Made by a program: the position numbers and the translations under genes
Assembly: GCA_016715985.1 (NCBI GenBank)
Contig: JADJXD010000005.1
Span: forward strand, 1 to 64,000
DNA length: 64,000 nt
From: Saprospiraceae bacterium
GTDB taxonomy: Bacteria; Bacteroidota; Bacteroidia; Chitinophagales; Saprospiraceae
Direction of reading: 5' to 3'
In this document: positions 53,696 through 60,436 of the stretch, one piece after another
How positions within the stretch are numbered: position 1 is the first letter of the stretch
How the letters are laid out: each line of letters begins with the position of its first letter
Notes under the pieces: generated by a model
The model's database searches: none
What the model was told of the DNA's origin: nothing
Seen by the model: only the letters and a program-made list of their open reading frames with translations

Positions 53696-54511
53696 CTACA
53701 CATACGTGTTTCTTTTGCTCTTTCCATAAATTTCAACAACGTGGAACATTTCTTTGAATCGGTCAATACTCCGGCCATCCATGTATGAAAACAGGGTCAA
53801 TGGTTTAGATTCATCATCCAGCACAATGTTTGAACTTATGAACGTGAACAACCCTTTTGATTTCCATAGTTCGTATCGGTTTTGGATGATCTCATTCATT
53901 GAGTATTTATAGTCTCCATAATGCGAGACTTGGTTTATCTTCTCGGTCATGTCATCCAAAAACAAATGACTTTCATTGGCATAAGTTAGGTCAACTTCGT
54001 GGCCGTTGATCTTCTTTGAAATGTCCCTTGTCATGGATGACCACAGGACTATGCCGGGGTTTTTGATAACGTTAAACGAAATGTGCGCTGATTGAATCGC
54101 TGCCCGTAAAAGCGTTGTTTTACCTATTCCGGGGCTTGACCAAAAATAAAGGCCGCCTTTGCCATTTAATGTTTCGTTGGGTAGGTCAAAAATGAAGTCG
54201 ATAATTAGTTTACAAGCATCCGCATAGGATTGATCCTGTTTGATTTGCTCGGCTATCTCTGCCCCTGATTTCCCGATAACCGAAACTAAGTACTTCCAAA
54301 AAACTTGTTTTGCCTCGCTTTCCATGTACATTTTTTTGACTGGATGATCCGGCATTGAATTTACCTTTTCCCAATATTCTTTGGATTTTTCGGTTACCGG
54401 AAGCGGTGCGAATTGCTCCTCGGTGCGCTTTCTCCACTTAGCATTGTAGGCATCAATTTGAGCCTGGGTTACTTGGGCGGAGACTTGTACGGTCGTTTGG
54501 TCGGTTGTCAT
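53696..54511 (-). CDS. DnaC-like helicase loader (AAA+ ATPase)
   Basis: This 271-aa protein has Walker A WSSPGIGKTTLL (about 123-134) and Walker B HLFLDDM (about 182-188), followed by FTFISSNIVLDD (sensor 1) and YMDGRSIDRFKEMFHVVEIYG (sensor 2 arginine region). These are typical of phage DnaC/IstB-type loaders that place replicative helicase on DNA. No replicative helicase is found here, so it probably loads the host DnaB. Confidence 0.8.
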   Translation of the reverse strand: MTTDQTTVQVSAQVTQAQIDAYNAKWRKRTEEQFAPLPVTEKSKEYWEKVNSMPDHPVKKMYMESEAKQVFWKYLVSVIGKSGAEIAEQIKQDQSYADACKLIIDFIFDLPNETLNGKGGLYFWSSPGIGKTTLLRAAIQSAHISFNVIKNPGIVLWSSMTRDISKKINGHEVDLTYANESHLFLDDMTEKINQVSHYGDYKYSMNEIIQNRYELWKSKGLFTFISSNIVLDDESKPLTLFSYMDGRSIDRFKEMFHVVEIYGKSKRNTYV

Positions 54512-54857
54512 GCCTGTGCTGTTTTTGGGATCATTCCTAATCTTTCCATTCCTTTGCGGTTATGTTCGTCTGCGATATCCAAGACCCCGGAGTTAATTCG
54601 TAAGTGGTCTTGGCTGGTTCCGTTTTGGAACTTGCCTGTTTTTTTGTCGGTAAGGTTTCGCATAATCCAGCCACGTGCTGATGCTTTCCAATCCTTCATT
54701 TTGTTTTTGCCGACTTTCCATCCGTTGGATTCGTAGAAAGCGAAAAATCTTCCAGCTTCCATTTCGGTCGAGTTTTGATTTTTGAAAAATTTAATGGTTT
54801 CGTTTTCCGTTGGTTTTTGAAAATTTTTTCCTCTCTTAATTCTTTTATCATTTTCAT
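54508..54857 (-). CDS. Phage replication protein C-terminal domain (short)
   Basis: The open frame 54508-54762 encodes RFFAFYESNGWKVGKNKMKDWKASARGWI, the hallmark C-terminal segment of DnaD/O-type phage replication initiation proteins. The frame is open further up (FQKPTENETIKFFKNQNSTEMEAG), and a correction in the A-run near 54825 joins it to MKMIKELREEK at 54857. The DNA-binding N-terminal domain of a full initiator is absent, so this is a short or truncated form. It overlaps the helicase loader by 4 bases. Confidence 0.6.
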
Positions 54858-55511
54858 ATTCAATTACATTTTCTTATCTTTTCTTATCCTTATCTTAGTG
54901 TTTGCTCCATCTTCTTTTTGAGTGTTTGTTTGAGCCAAATTGTTATAAATGTTGTTTATTTTATAGCATTTTTCAAGCCTTTTTTCGTTTTCGCCTAAAT
55001 TTTCAAAATTACAATGCACTTATCATTCTTTTGCAAAAGTTCATCCGCATGGAATGCAAATAACACCCTCGGCAAAAACCAATTTCGATGATTCTAGGGT
55101 AAACATCCACTGGCATATTCTTGCACTTTAAATTAAAATTTTAATTGGTTGCCTTTTGTGGTCATTTGCTTTACAAATTGAGGTAAACATGACCTGGTTT
55201 ATGCCTCAAAATTAAGTCTGATTGCATTTAGCTATTGCGAACATTCAAGCAATTTTTTCGTTTGGCATGTCAAAAAATCCTTCGGCCAAATTTCGGCGTA
55301 TGGATAAACCTCTTAGCCATTGTTAATAAAAAAAGCCACCCACAAGGACATCGAGGAAGCCTGCAAAACAGAGGCATCATGCGGCCTTTTGTTTCCGATT
55401 GAATGGCCTCAGAATGGCTTTATTTAAAAAATTCGTTTGTTCTATTATCACAGTGATGTATTTTGGCACTACAAATATATATTTATTTCTAATATATTCA
55501 CCTTTTATGTT
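54858..55511. other. Long AT-rich noncoding leader, possible replication region
   Basis: No gene of note is open in these 654 bases. They contain the palindrome AATTAAAATTTTAATT at about 55132, GCCT...AGGC and GGCATCATGCGGCC hairpins near 55350-55390, and a promoter at 55472-55499. The region lies just upstream of the initiator-like and helicase loader genes. An origin or a structured leader RNA would fit; nothing proves either. Confidence 0.4.
55472..55499 (-). promoter_or_regulatory. Promoter with ATTAGAA element
   Basis: On the minus strand AATATATTAGAA is followed by 7 bases and TATATTTG (55472-55479). Spacing is identical to the promoter at 46522. It would drive the leader and the replication genes below 54857. 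Confidence 0.5.
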
Positions 55512-55748
55512 TTAAAAAGTTTTTAACATTTTTTTTCGACTATTTTCGAGCCTTGCCCGGCCTCTGGACAGCACCCAGTCTGACATCTTTATGCACTTTG
55601 TGGGGCAGTATTTCTTCCGGCCTTTGGGATGATCTGAGCGCAAACCGAATTGATCTGCATACTTTTTAAAGGTGTTTATTGACACCCCCACCAAGTTGGA
55701 TGCATCGGCCAATGTCAAAGGTTCGGTTAATAGTTTTGCAAGGGTCAT
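55512..55748 (-). CDS. Small helix-turn-helix protein
   Basis: This 78-aa protein contains LTLADASNLVGVSINTFKKYADQFGLRSDHPKGRKKYCPTKCIKMSDWVL, an excisionase/MerR-like helix-turn-helix. The C-terminal end is basic (SRGRARLENSRKKMLKTF). It overlaps the nuclease gene upstream by 4 bases and probably regulates the replication region. Confidence 0.65.
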   Translation of the reverse strand: MTLAKLLTEPLTLADASNLVGVSINTFKKYADQFGLRSDHPKGRKKYCPTKCIKMSDWVLSRGRARLENSRKKMLKTF

Positions 55749-56173
55749 TTAGCTTTTATTATTCTGAGTTCTGCGCCCGGATCAATTTCGTTAATAAGTG
55801 CGGTTAATAGCTTCCATTTTATTTGCCATAACGGCAATTCTAAGCCCTTGACTTCGATATAAATTCGCTGTCCGTGTTTGTCGGTTGCGATAAAATCAAT
55901 GTAGTAATTGGCAATAAATACGCCATTGACCCTCAAAGGAATTTTAACTTGCCTTTCCCATTTTAATATATCTCCTGACTTAATTTGCCAGTCTAAATCT
56001 TGAGCGACTTTTGCTTCAAGTTTGGAATCGTATTTCTTCTCTCCATATTCAGTTGAAACATTTTTATACTTCGATTTTGTTCTAAATGCTTTTAATCCCA
56101 TTTGTCTATAAGATGATGCCGGAACCTTTGTAGCTCCTTCAATTGGTTTTAGCTTTGGGTCTGGTTTAAACAT
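55745..56173 (-). CDS. DUF1064-like phage nuclease
   Basis: This 142-aa protein has KYKNVSTEYGEKKYDSKLEAKVAQDLDWQIKSGDILKWERQVKIPL, FIANYYIDFIATDKHGQRIYIEVKGLELP, matching the DUF1064 pattern. E (in SKLEA), D (in YIDFIA) and the ExK of IEVKG form a likely PD-(D/E)XK active site. Such proteins are common in phage replication regions. It is just outside array B. Confidence 0.75.
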   Translation of the reverse strand: MFKPDPKLKPIEGATKVPASSYRQMGLKAFRTKSKYKNVSTEYGEKKYDSKLEAKVAQDLDWQIKSGDILKWERQVKIPLRVNGVFIANYYIDFIATDKHGQRIYIEVKGLELPLWQIKWKLLTALINEIDPGAELRIIKAK

Positions 56174-56341
56174 TCGTTATTGTTTTATAAAATATTGCGT
56201 ATGTTTTTATCGCTAATTAAATCCATTTGGTGGGATAAACGATAGTTTGTAGCGTGTATAAATGAGTTATAGGCAATAGGGCAGACGTTCTTCGTTTCAA
56301 CATTTGTGGAAGAAAAAAAAGAAAAAAAGCCCACCGCACTT

Positions 56342-57196
56342 TTAAAATAATTCATTTTTATTCTGTTTACTTACCCAAATATCATTTAGCCTTTTTACTG
56401 CTATATCATAAATCGGTTTATCTTTTTCAATTCCTATGCAATATCTATCAGTATTTATACAAGCTGCCGCAGTTGTTCCGCTTCCTATGCAATTATCTAA
56501 TACCAATTCGCCCTTATTGGTATAAGTTTTTATTAGAGTTTCTATTAATAATATTGGTTTTTGTGTTGGATGTCCTAAATACTCTCTTGATATTGGTCTA
56601 ATGGAATTGCATTTAATTACAGAAGATGGATTTTTTTCATCAGGAGAATACCTTTGTGCTTCAATATCTTTATAAGCAACGGATTGTTGATTCCCCGACA
56701 TTGTATTAGAAACATTAAACTTGCCACCATTTTTTATCATACTACTTACTGTTTTATCTGTTCTTGGTATCATTTGTTTATTATATGTTGGCTGTGATTT
56801 ATAAAAAACGATAATGTTTTCGTGATACTTCATTGGTCTTTTATTTGATTGCCCCATTCCTGTCGGGTTTGATTTCTCCCATATTAATTCGTACTTAAAC
56901 AAATTGATGTTACTCATAATTAAAGCACTTGTAAAAGGCTGTGAACCAAATAAAACTATTGCGCCATTTTGTTTAATTAACTTGTCGTATCGTTCCCATA
57001 GTTTCTCAAAAGGAATTATAGTGTCCCATTTACAAGCGGTAGTCCCGTATGGTAAATCGCAAAGTATCATATCTACTTTTGTATTATCTTCAATCATCAA
57101 GTCCATTACTTCTAAGCAATCACCGTGATATAGTTGCAACTTTTCGCCACAGTAAACTGAATAGTCCAACCAAGTTTTATTATTAAAATTTTCCAT
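56342..57196 (-). CDS. DNA methyltransferase, beta class, cassette B1
   Basis: This 284-aa protein has motif IV as CDLPYGTTACKWDT (about 48-52) and motif I as LDNCIGSGTT near the C-terminus. Between them, FGSQPFTSALIMSN and ELIWEKSNPTGMGQSNKRPMKYHENIIVFYK are typical of phage beta-class enzymes. HPTQKPILLIETLIKTY precedes motif I. It is closest in layout to the A1 enzyme. No cognate endonuclease is present. Confidence 0.88.
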   Translation of the reverse strand: MENFNNKTWLDYSVYCGEKLQLYHGDCLEVMDLMIEDNTKVDMILCDLPYGTTACKWDTIIPFEKLWERYDKLIKQNGAIVLFGSQPFTSALIMSNINLFKYELIWEKSNPTGMGQSNKRPMKYHENIIVFYKSQPTYNKQMIPRTDKTVSSMIKNGGKFNVSNTMSGNQQSVAYKDIEAQRYSPDEKNPSSVIKCNSIRPISREYLGHPTQKPILLIETLIKTYTNKGELVLDNCIGSGTTAAACINTDRYCIGIEKDKPIYDIAVKRLNDIWVSKQNKNELF

Positions 57197-57260
57197 CCCT
57201 CTTTTTTTCTTTTTTTTCTTTAGTGCTTCGATTAAACATTCTGCTAAAAATCCCTACTGC

Positions 57261-57359
57261 CTATAACAGCGGTTTTGTGCTATTTGCCCCATCAACATTT
57301 GTGGTAAATTGAAGCCTTGTGCAAGGGGCAAACAGACACAAAGCCGCAAAACGTTAGCT
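57261..57359 (+). repeat. attC-like hairpin of cassette B1
   Basis: CTATAAC, A, then GCGGTTTTGTG...TTGCCCC pairs with GGGGCAA...CACAAAGCCGC, followed by AAAAC and GTTAGCT. It has two stem blocks separated by a small bulge, as in attC. The G/TT step at 57353/57354 corresponds to one base before the first base of the window. Confidence 0.8.
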
Positions 57360-57366
57360 GCAAGCA

Positions 57367-58032
57367 CTACTGACCTGCTTCGATTAAACATTGTGAATGA
57401 AAAGTTTTTAAAATTTCCCCAGCCCGCTTTTGTTTTTTCAAAACAATAAAGTATGAATGAAACTTCCTTGCGTGGTGTTGGTTGCTGTGGTTGTGTCCAA
57501 TTATCCTGTTTTTAGCAAGCAAGATGAAAAGGTCTTTGTTGTAAAAACCAATCCTTTCAGCCTCATTCATAATGTATATATGTGAAAACCATTGTTTTCC
57601 ACTACTTACAGTATCTTGGCATTTAATTATCAGCGTTCCATTTGGCTCAAGTATTCTATAAAACTCTTCCAAACATTCTGAATACCATTTCCAAAGGTCT
57701 TGTATATACCTAAATCCGTGAAACCTTTCGCCAATAATGCCAGAAGGCTTTTGTTTTGTATGTCCTACCACGAATGGCGGGTCAAACATTATTGATGAAA
57801 TGCTATTGTCCAAGTGTGGTAAATCATTTGCGTTTGCCTGTAAAGTATCGTCTGTTTGCGGAAACAAATCAAACTTTTCTAAAGGCTCATCAATGCCAGC
57901 TTTGTTGTAAAAATTACCCTTAGAATATGTCGGGTCTAATTCAATGCCTTGTGGGCAATGAAGTTTTACTATGTCACGTATAATTTCGTGTTGGTCATAG
58001 TTTATTGTTGATATTACTTTTCCTTCGCTCAT
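57367..58032 (-). CDS. DNA methyltransferase-like protein, cassette B2
   Basis: This 221-aa protein, intact in copy 2, has IELDPTYSKGNFYNKAGI (motif I-like, about 30-47) and SSIMFDPPFVVGHT (motif IV DPPF, about 81-94), then ILEPNGTLIIKCQDT. The order I then IV and the lack of a long recognition domain differ from the beta class. It may be an N6-adenine enzyme with a short target domain. A non-DNA substrate is the alternative. It is encoded 12 bases from the cassette start. Confidence 0.8.
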   Translation of the reverse strand: MSEGKVISTINYDQHEIIRDIVKLHCPQGIELDPTYSKGNFYNKAGIDEPLEKFDLFPQTDDTLQANANDLPHLDNSISSIMFDPPFVVGHTKQKPSGIIGERFHGFRYIQDLWKWYSECLEEFYRILEPNGTLIIKCQDTVSSGKQWFSHIYIMNEAERIGFYNKDLFILLAKNRIIGHNHSNQHHARKFHSYFIVLKKQKRAGEILKTFHSQCLIEAGQ

Positions 58033-58045
58033 TTTAAAAACTTTT

Positions 58046-58076
58046 CTTTAGTGCTTCGATTCAACATTCTGCTAAA
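58046..58076 (-). promoter_or_regulatory. Conserved cassette leader element
   Basis: This is the counterpart of 691-721. A nearly identical element lies at 57218-57247 upstream of the B1 methyltransferase. Both end about 14-25 bases from the start codon. The shared core is TAGTGCTTCGATTMAACATT. Confidence 0.45.
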
Positions 58077-58090
58077 TTTACCGTGCCAGC

Positions 58091-58145
58091 AGCTAACACG
58101 GGCTAAAACGGCATTAAAACGACCGTTTAGCCCCATCCGTTATAT
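58091..58145 (+). repeat. attC-like hairpin of cassette B2 (junction of the cassette deletion)
   Basis: AGCTAAC, A, CGGGCTAAAACGG with CCGTTTAGCCC, CATCC and GTTATAT. In copy 1 the same hairpin is followed by GTTAGCT of the 570-base cassette; here it is followed directly by the next cassette. The switch occurs within CCGTTA. Confidence 0.8.
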
Positions 58146-58163
58146 GCTATGCTGTGCGACACC

Positions 58164-58487
58164 CTAAAATGGCAAGTCATCAGACATAGGATTTTTTGGT
58201 TTAAAATACATTCTTACTTTGTATGGAAATTGATACCTTACATAACGCCAAAAAACATTACGACACCAGTATATTCTCCATATAAGCCATATTTGACATT
58301 TAGCGTACCATTTATACTCAAATTCTGATATTTTACAGCAGAATATACTACTTGATAAACTACCTTCAATTACTTTTACCTCAAAAGCATTTTTATACAT
58401 AAAGAAAACAGGATTTAAAACGACATCCCATTTCATTAATTTGTGTTTTGCTTTTATTCTTATTGGTAATCTTAAACTACTTTTCAT
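58164..58487 (-). CDS. Cassette protein ending in an SSB-like tail
   Basis: This 107-aa basic protein ends NPMSDDLPF, the same type of acidic DDLPF tip found on bacterial single-strand binding proteins. The rest (CCKISEFEYKWYAKCQIWLIWRIYWCRNVFWRYVRYQF) is rich in Trp and Tyr. It overlaps the next gene by 11 bases. The tip suggests it could compete for partners of SSB. A frameshift cannot be excluded in this error-prone region. Confidence 0.5.
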   Translation of the reverse strand: MKSSLRLPIRIKAKHKLMKWDVVLNPVFFMYKNAFEVKVIEGSLSSSIFCCKISEFEYKWYAKCQIWLIWRIYWCRNVFWRYVRYQFPYKVRMYFKPKNPMSDDLPF

Positions 58488-58815
58488 TACTTGGAATATT
58501 TAATTGTTCGTGCCTTAAACCCATAGTGTATGACTTGTAATTAATGTGCTGTGGTTTTTCATTAAACATATTAAAATCTACATCAGAACTTTGCCAATCC
58601 AAAATGTTCCCTTTGGGTTGTTTAGTGTTTAAATCCAAAATAATATCAGACAAATTGAAAAAATATTGGCAAGCAAAAGAAGCTATGCCTCCAATTTCAT
58701 CGCCTACCCAACCATCAAAATCAATTTGTTGCTTATTACAAAATTTTTGAATCCATTCATTACAGACAAATTCATATTGTCTATTAAGTTCTTGTAATTT
58801 GACTGTCTTTGCCAT
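58477..58815 (-). CDS. Cassette protein B3b, unknown function
   Basis: This 112-aa protein starts at MAKTVKLQELNRQYEF (58813-58815). The longer frame to 58884 would begin inside the attC-like hairpin and is rejected. DFDGWVGDEIGGIASFACQYFFNLSDIILDLNTKQPKGNILDW and the polar end have no recognised family. It is the first gene of a two-gene cassette. Confidence 0.6.
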   Translation of the reverse strand: MAKTVKLQELNRQYEFVCNEWIQKFCNKQQIDFDGWVGDEIGGIASFACQYFFNLSDIILDLNTKQPKGNILDWQSSDVDFNMFNEKPQHINYKSYTMGLRHEQLNIPSNEK

Positions 58816-58850
58816 AATTTTATATTTTACACCCCTTAAAAAAGCACAGC

Positions 58851-58943
58851 TTATAACACGGGTTTGGCAAAAGTGGGCAGACACATTCTGCTAAAATTGA
58901 GCATCCTACAAGCCCACCTTCGCCAAGCCCGATAACGTTACCA
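58851..58943 (+). repeat. attC-like hairpin of cassette B3
   Basis: TTATAAC, AC, then GGGTTTGGC AAAA GTGGGC pairs with GCCCAC CTTC GCCAAGCCC, followed by GATAAC and GTTACCA. The two stem blocks (9 and 6 bp) around a symmetric bulge are a textbook attC layout. The loop includes ATTCTGCTAAA. Confidence 0.8.
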
Positions 58944-59324
58944 GCAAGCACTACTGTCAGTCTTCGTATCAACTATTTCGCAATTTATGAGTTCAAAAAA
59001 TGGTTCGCTTCCAAACATTATTTCGTGTTCAATAACCTCCAAAAATCCTTCGCTATCAAATACTCTTTCGCCTTGTGCCTCACCTGTTCCTTTGCACATA
59101 TGGCAATCTACAATATCGCCTCCTTGCTCAATCTGTGTAAAGCCACCGCATCTACTACACACCGCTTCTTCGTTATCATCGGGCTTATCCTTCCAATGCT
59201 GTGAGTATTTCATATCAATTTTCGCAAGTAGCTTTTTTGCCTTTGCTATAAATTCATCCTTCGTCATTTTTGGAGGTTGGCTATCCGTTTCCAAATCAAT
59301 GTTTGTGCTAAATATATCGTCCAT
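58938..59324 (-). CDS. Zinc-ribbon-like cassette protein
   Basis: This 128-aa protein contains CSRCGGFTQIEQGGDIVDCHMCKGTG, a CxxCxG...CxxCxGxG arrangement as in the zinc-binding part of DnaJ and related anti-termination-like small proteins. The N-terminus is charged (DSQPPKMTKDEFIAKAKKLLAKI). The stop codon TAA is made from the first three bases of the cassette (TTA at 58938-58940), so the gene ends precisely at the crossover. Confidence 0.65.
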   Translation of the reverse strand: MDDIFSTNIDLETDSQPPKMTKDEFIAKAKKLLAKIDMKYSQHWKDKPDDNEEAVCSRCGGFTQIEQGGDIVDCHMCKGTGEAQGERVFDSEGFLEVIEHEIMFGSEPFFELINCEIVDTKTDSSACW

Positions 59325-59371
59325 TTTTTTAGTTTTTCAATTTAAGTTTCTGCTCAATAATCCGTGCCAGC

Positions 59372-59461
59372 GGGTAACATACGGTTTGAAGAAATAAATT
59401 TTTTGTCTTGTCTATTTTTAATTGTAAAAAATTTACATTCTCAAACCGTCCACCGTTGTCA
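59372..59461 (+). repeat. attC-like hairpin, right end of array B
   Basis: GGGTAAC, AT, ACGGTTTGA pairs with TCAAACCGT, then CCACC and GTTGTCA. The right box is GTTG, not GTTA, as at the array end in copy 1. The flanking gene begins 1 base later. Confidence 0.65.
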
Positions 59462-59854
59462 TCAATTCTCAAACAATCCACCACCCAAATGCTTAGATTT
59501 ATAATCTTCCAATCCTTTAGCGGCGTGGAGCATTGCGTCGGCTCTTTGCTTTAAAGAATTTATTTGGCTACCAACATCGCTTAAATCAGTTGAACAATAA
59601 TAGCCTGATGAAGTCGCAATTAACGGGAGTATGCCATGACTTCTGATATGGTTTACTAATTTCCTCAATCGTGGTTCGCTGAGTTTTTTTGTTAGGCCAT
59701 ATTTTGCATAGTCCTGATTTATGAATCTCACCACTTCAGGGGTTTTGATCGGATTATCTTTTGTCCGATTTCTGAAACCACGTACTAAAACATTTACAAG
59801 TCGCTGTTCTTCGTCAGTAAGTGGCTTGGTTATTTGCTCGAATGTTTCGATCAT
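59462..59854 (-). CDS. Winged-helix-like phage protein
   Basis: This 130-aa protein contains SEPRLRKLVNHIRSHGILPLIATSSGYYCSTDLSDVGSQINSLKQRADAMLHAAKGLEDY. This pattern of a helix pair, a wing and a final helix with SLKxRA is common in small phage and mobile-element proteins with a winged-helix fold. The stop abuts the array boundary. It overlaps the hexapeptide gene (copy 2) or the 184-aa gene (copy 1). Confidence 0.65.
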   Translation of the reverse strand: MIETFEQITKPLTDEEQRLVNVLVRGFRNRTKDNPIKTPEVVRFINQDYAKYGLTKKLSEPRLRKLVNHIRSHGILPLIATSSGYYCSTDLSDVGSQINSLKQRADAMLHAAKGLEDYKSKHLGGGLFEN

Positions 59855-60420
59855 ATAATTGTCTCTTGAAGTTGTTTGCAGATTAAAATGTACTGATGGT
59901 ATTCTTTTATCTGCGCCGGTGTGTAATTGTTTTCTTCACCTGTTTTCTGAAATTCATTTTCCCATTCTGCAATTGATTTTTTAATACATCCAATTTGAAT
60001 TTCATTAGTTGCATACCAGTTTACAGAATGTCGAGAACCAATTAGAAATAGTGTTTTAAAAATCGATGCCCCGTTTCCAATCGATGCCCTGTTTCCAATC
60101 GATGCCCTGTTTCCAATCGATGCCCCGTCTCCAATCGATGCCCCGTCTCCAATCGATGCCCTGTTTCCAATCGATGCCCCGTCTCCAATCGATGCCCTGT
60201 TTCCAATCGATGCCCCGTCTCCAATCGATGCCCCGTCTCCAATCGATGCCCTGTTTCCAATCGATGCCCCGTCTCCAATCGATGCCCCGTCTCCAATCGA
60301 TGCCCCGTCTCCAATCGAAATGAGTCTTTTTTCTAATTCAGATTTTAAATCGCTCAAATTTTCGTATTCAAAATTAATTTTGTTGTAGTTTTCATCGAGT
60401 AGGTAAATTGCTTTTTTCAT
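59851..60420 (-). CDS. Hexapeptide-repeat (left-handed beta-helix) protein
   Basis: This 189-aa protein has 14 successive six-residue units IG[DN][GR]AS between residues 34 and 119, matching the left-handed beta-helix consensus (aliphatic, G, two polar, A, S). A short N-terminal domain (KKAIYLLDENYNKINFEYENLSDLKSELEKR) precedes it. The C-terminus is LFLIGSRHSVNWYATNEIQIGCIKKSIAEWENEF. It lacks an acyltransferase active site. The gene is absent from copy 1, where its neighbours are joined exactly. Confidence 0.75.
   Translation of the reverse strand: MKKAIYLLDENYNKINFEYENLSDLKSELEKRLISIGDGASIGDGASIGDGASIGNRASIGDGASIGDGASIGNRASIGDGASIGNRASIGDGASIGDGASIGNRASIGNRASIGNGASIFKTLFLIGSRHSVNWYATNEIQIGCIKKSIAEWENEFQKTGEENNYTPAQIKEYHQYILICKQLQETII
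60065..60316 (-). repeat. 14 tandem 18-base repeats within a gene
   Basis: Fourteen consecutive units of GATGCCCCGTCTCCAATC or its two-base variant GATGCCCTGTTTCCAATC cover 252 bases. There are three variant classes in an irregular order. The array is open in several frames on both strands because 18 is a multiple of three. Such repeats can expand and contract by slippage. Confidence 0.9.
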
Positions 60421-60436
60421 TTCTTTGTTTTAGTTA

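Larger units (their letters stand above)
56267..59455 (+). mobile_element. Integron-like cassette array B, copy 2
   Basis: Four units (56267-57353, 57354-58139, 58140-58937, 58938-59455) each end on the right with an attC-like hairpin. The left boundary (G at 56266 in AATGAGTTATAGG) has no hairpin. In B1, TTATAGGCAATAGGG at the start is the complement of CCCTACTGCCTATAA at its own hairpin, with one mismatch; the other cassettes show the same for at least 4-9 bases. Two units hold methyltransferase genes. Copy 1 carries one extra unit between the second and third. Confidence 0.75.

Noticed and set aside
58816..58884. Upstream extension of the B3b gene
   Set aside because: The extra 23 codons read through the attC-like hairpin; the MAKTVKL start follows a normal A-rich leader.
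60065..60316. Tandem short repeats that might be a CRISPR array
   Set aside because: The repeats are contiguous 18-base units without spacers and encode regular hexapeptides in frame, so they are an intragenic coding repeat.
60066..60323. METGHRL-type and MPRFQSM-type repeat ORFs
   Set aside because: They are alternative frames of the 18-base repeat array and carry no plausible protein fold.
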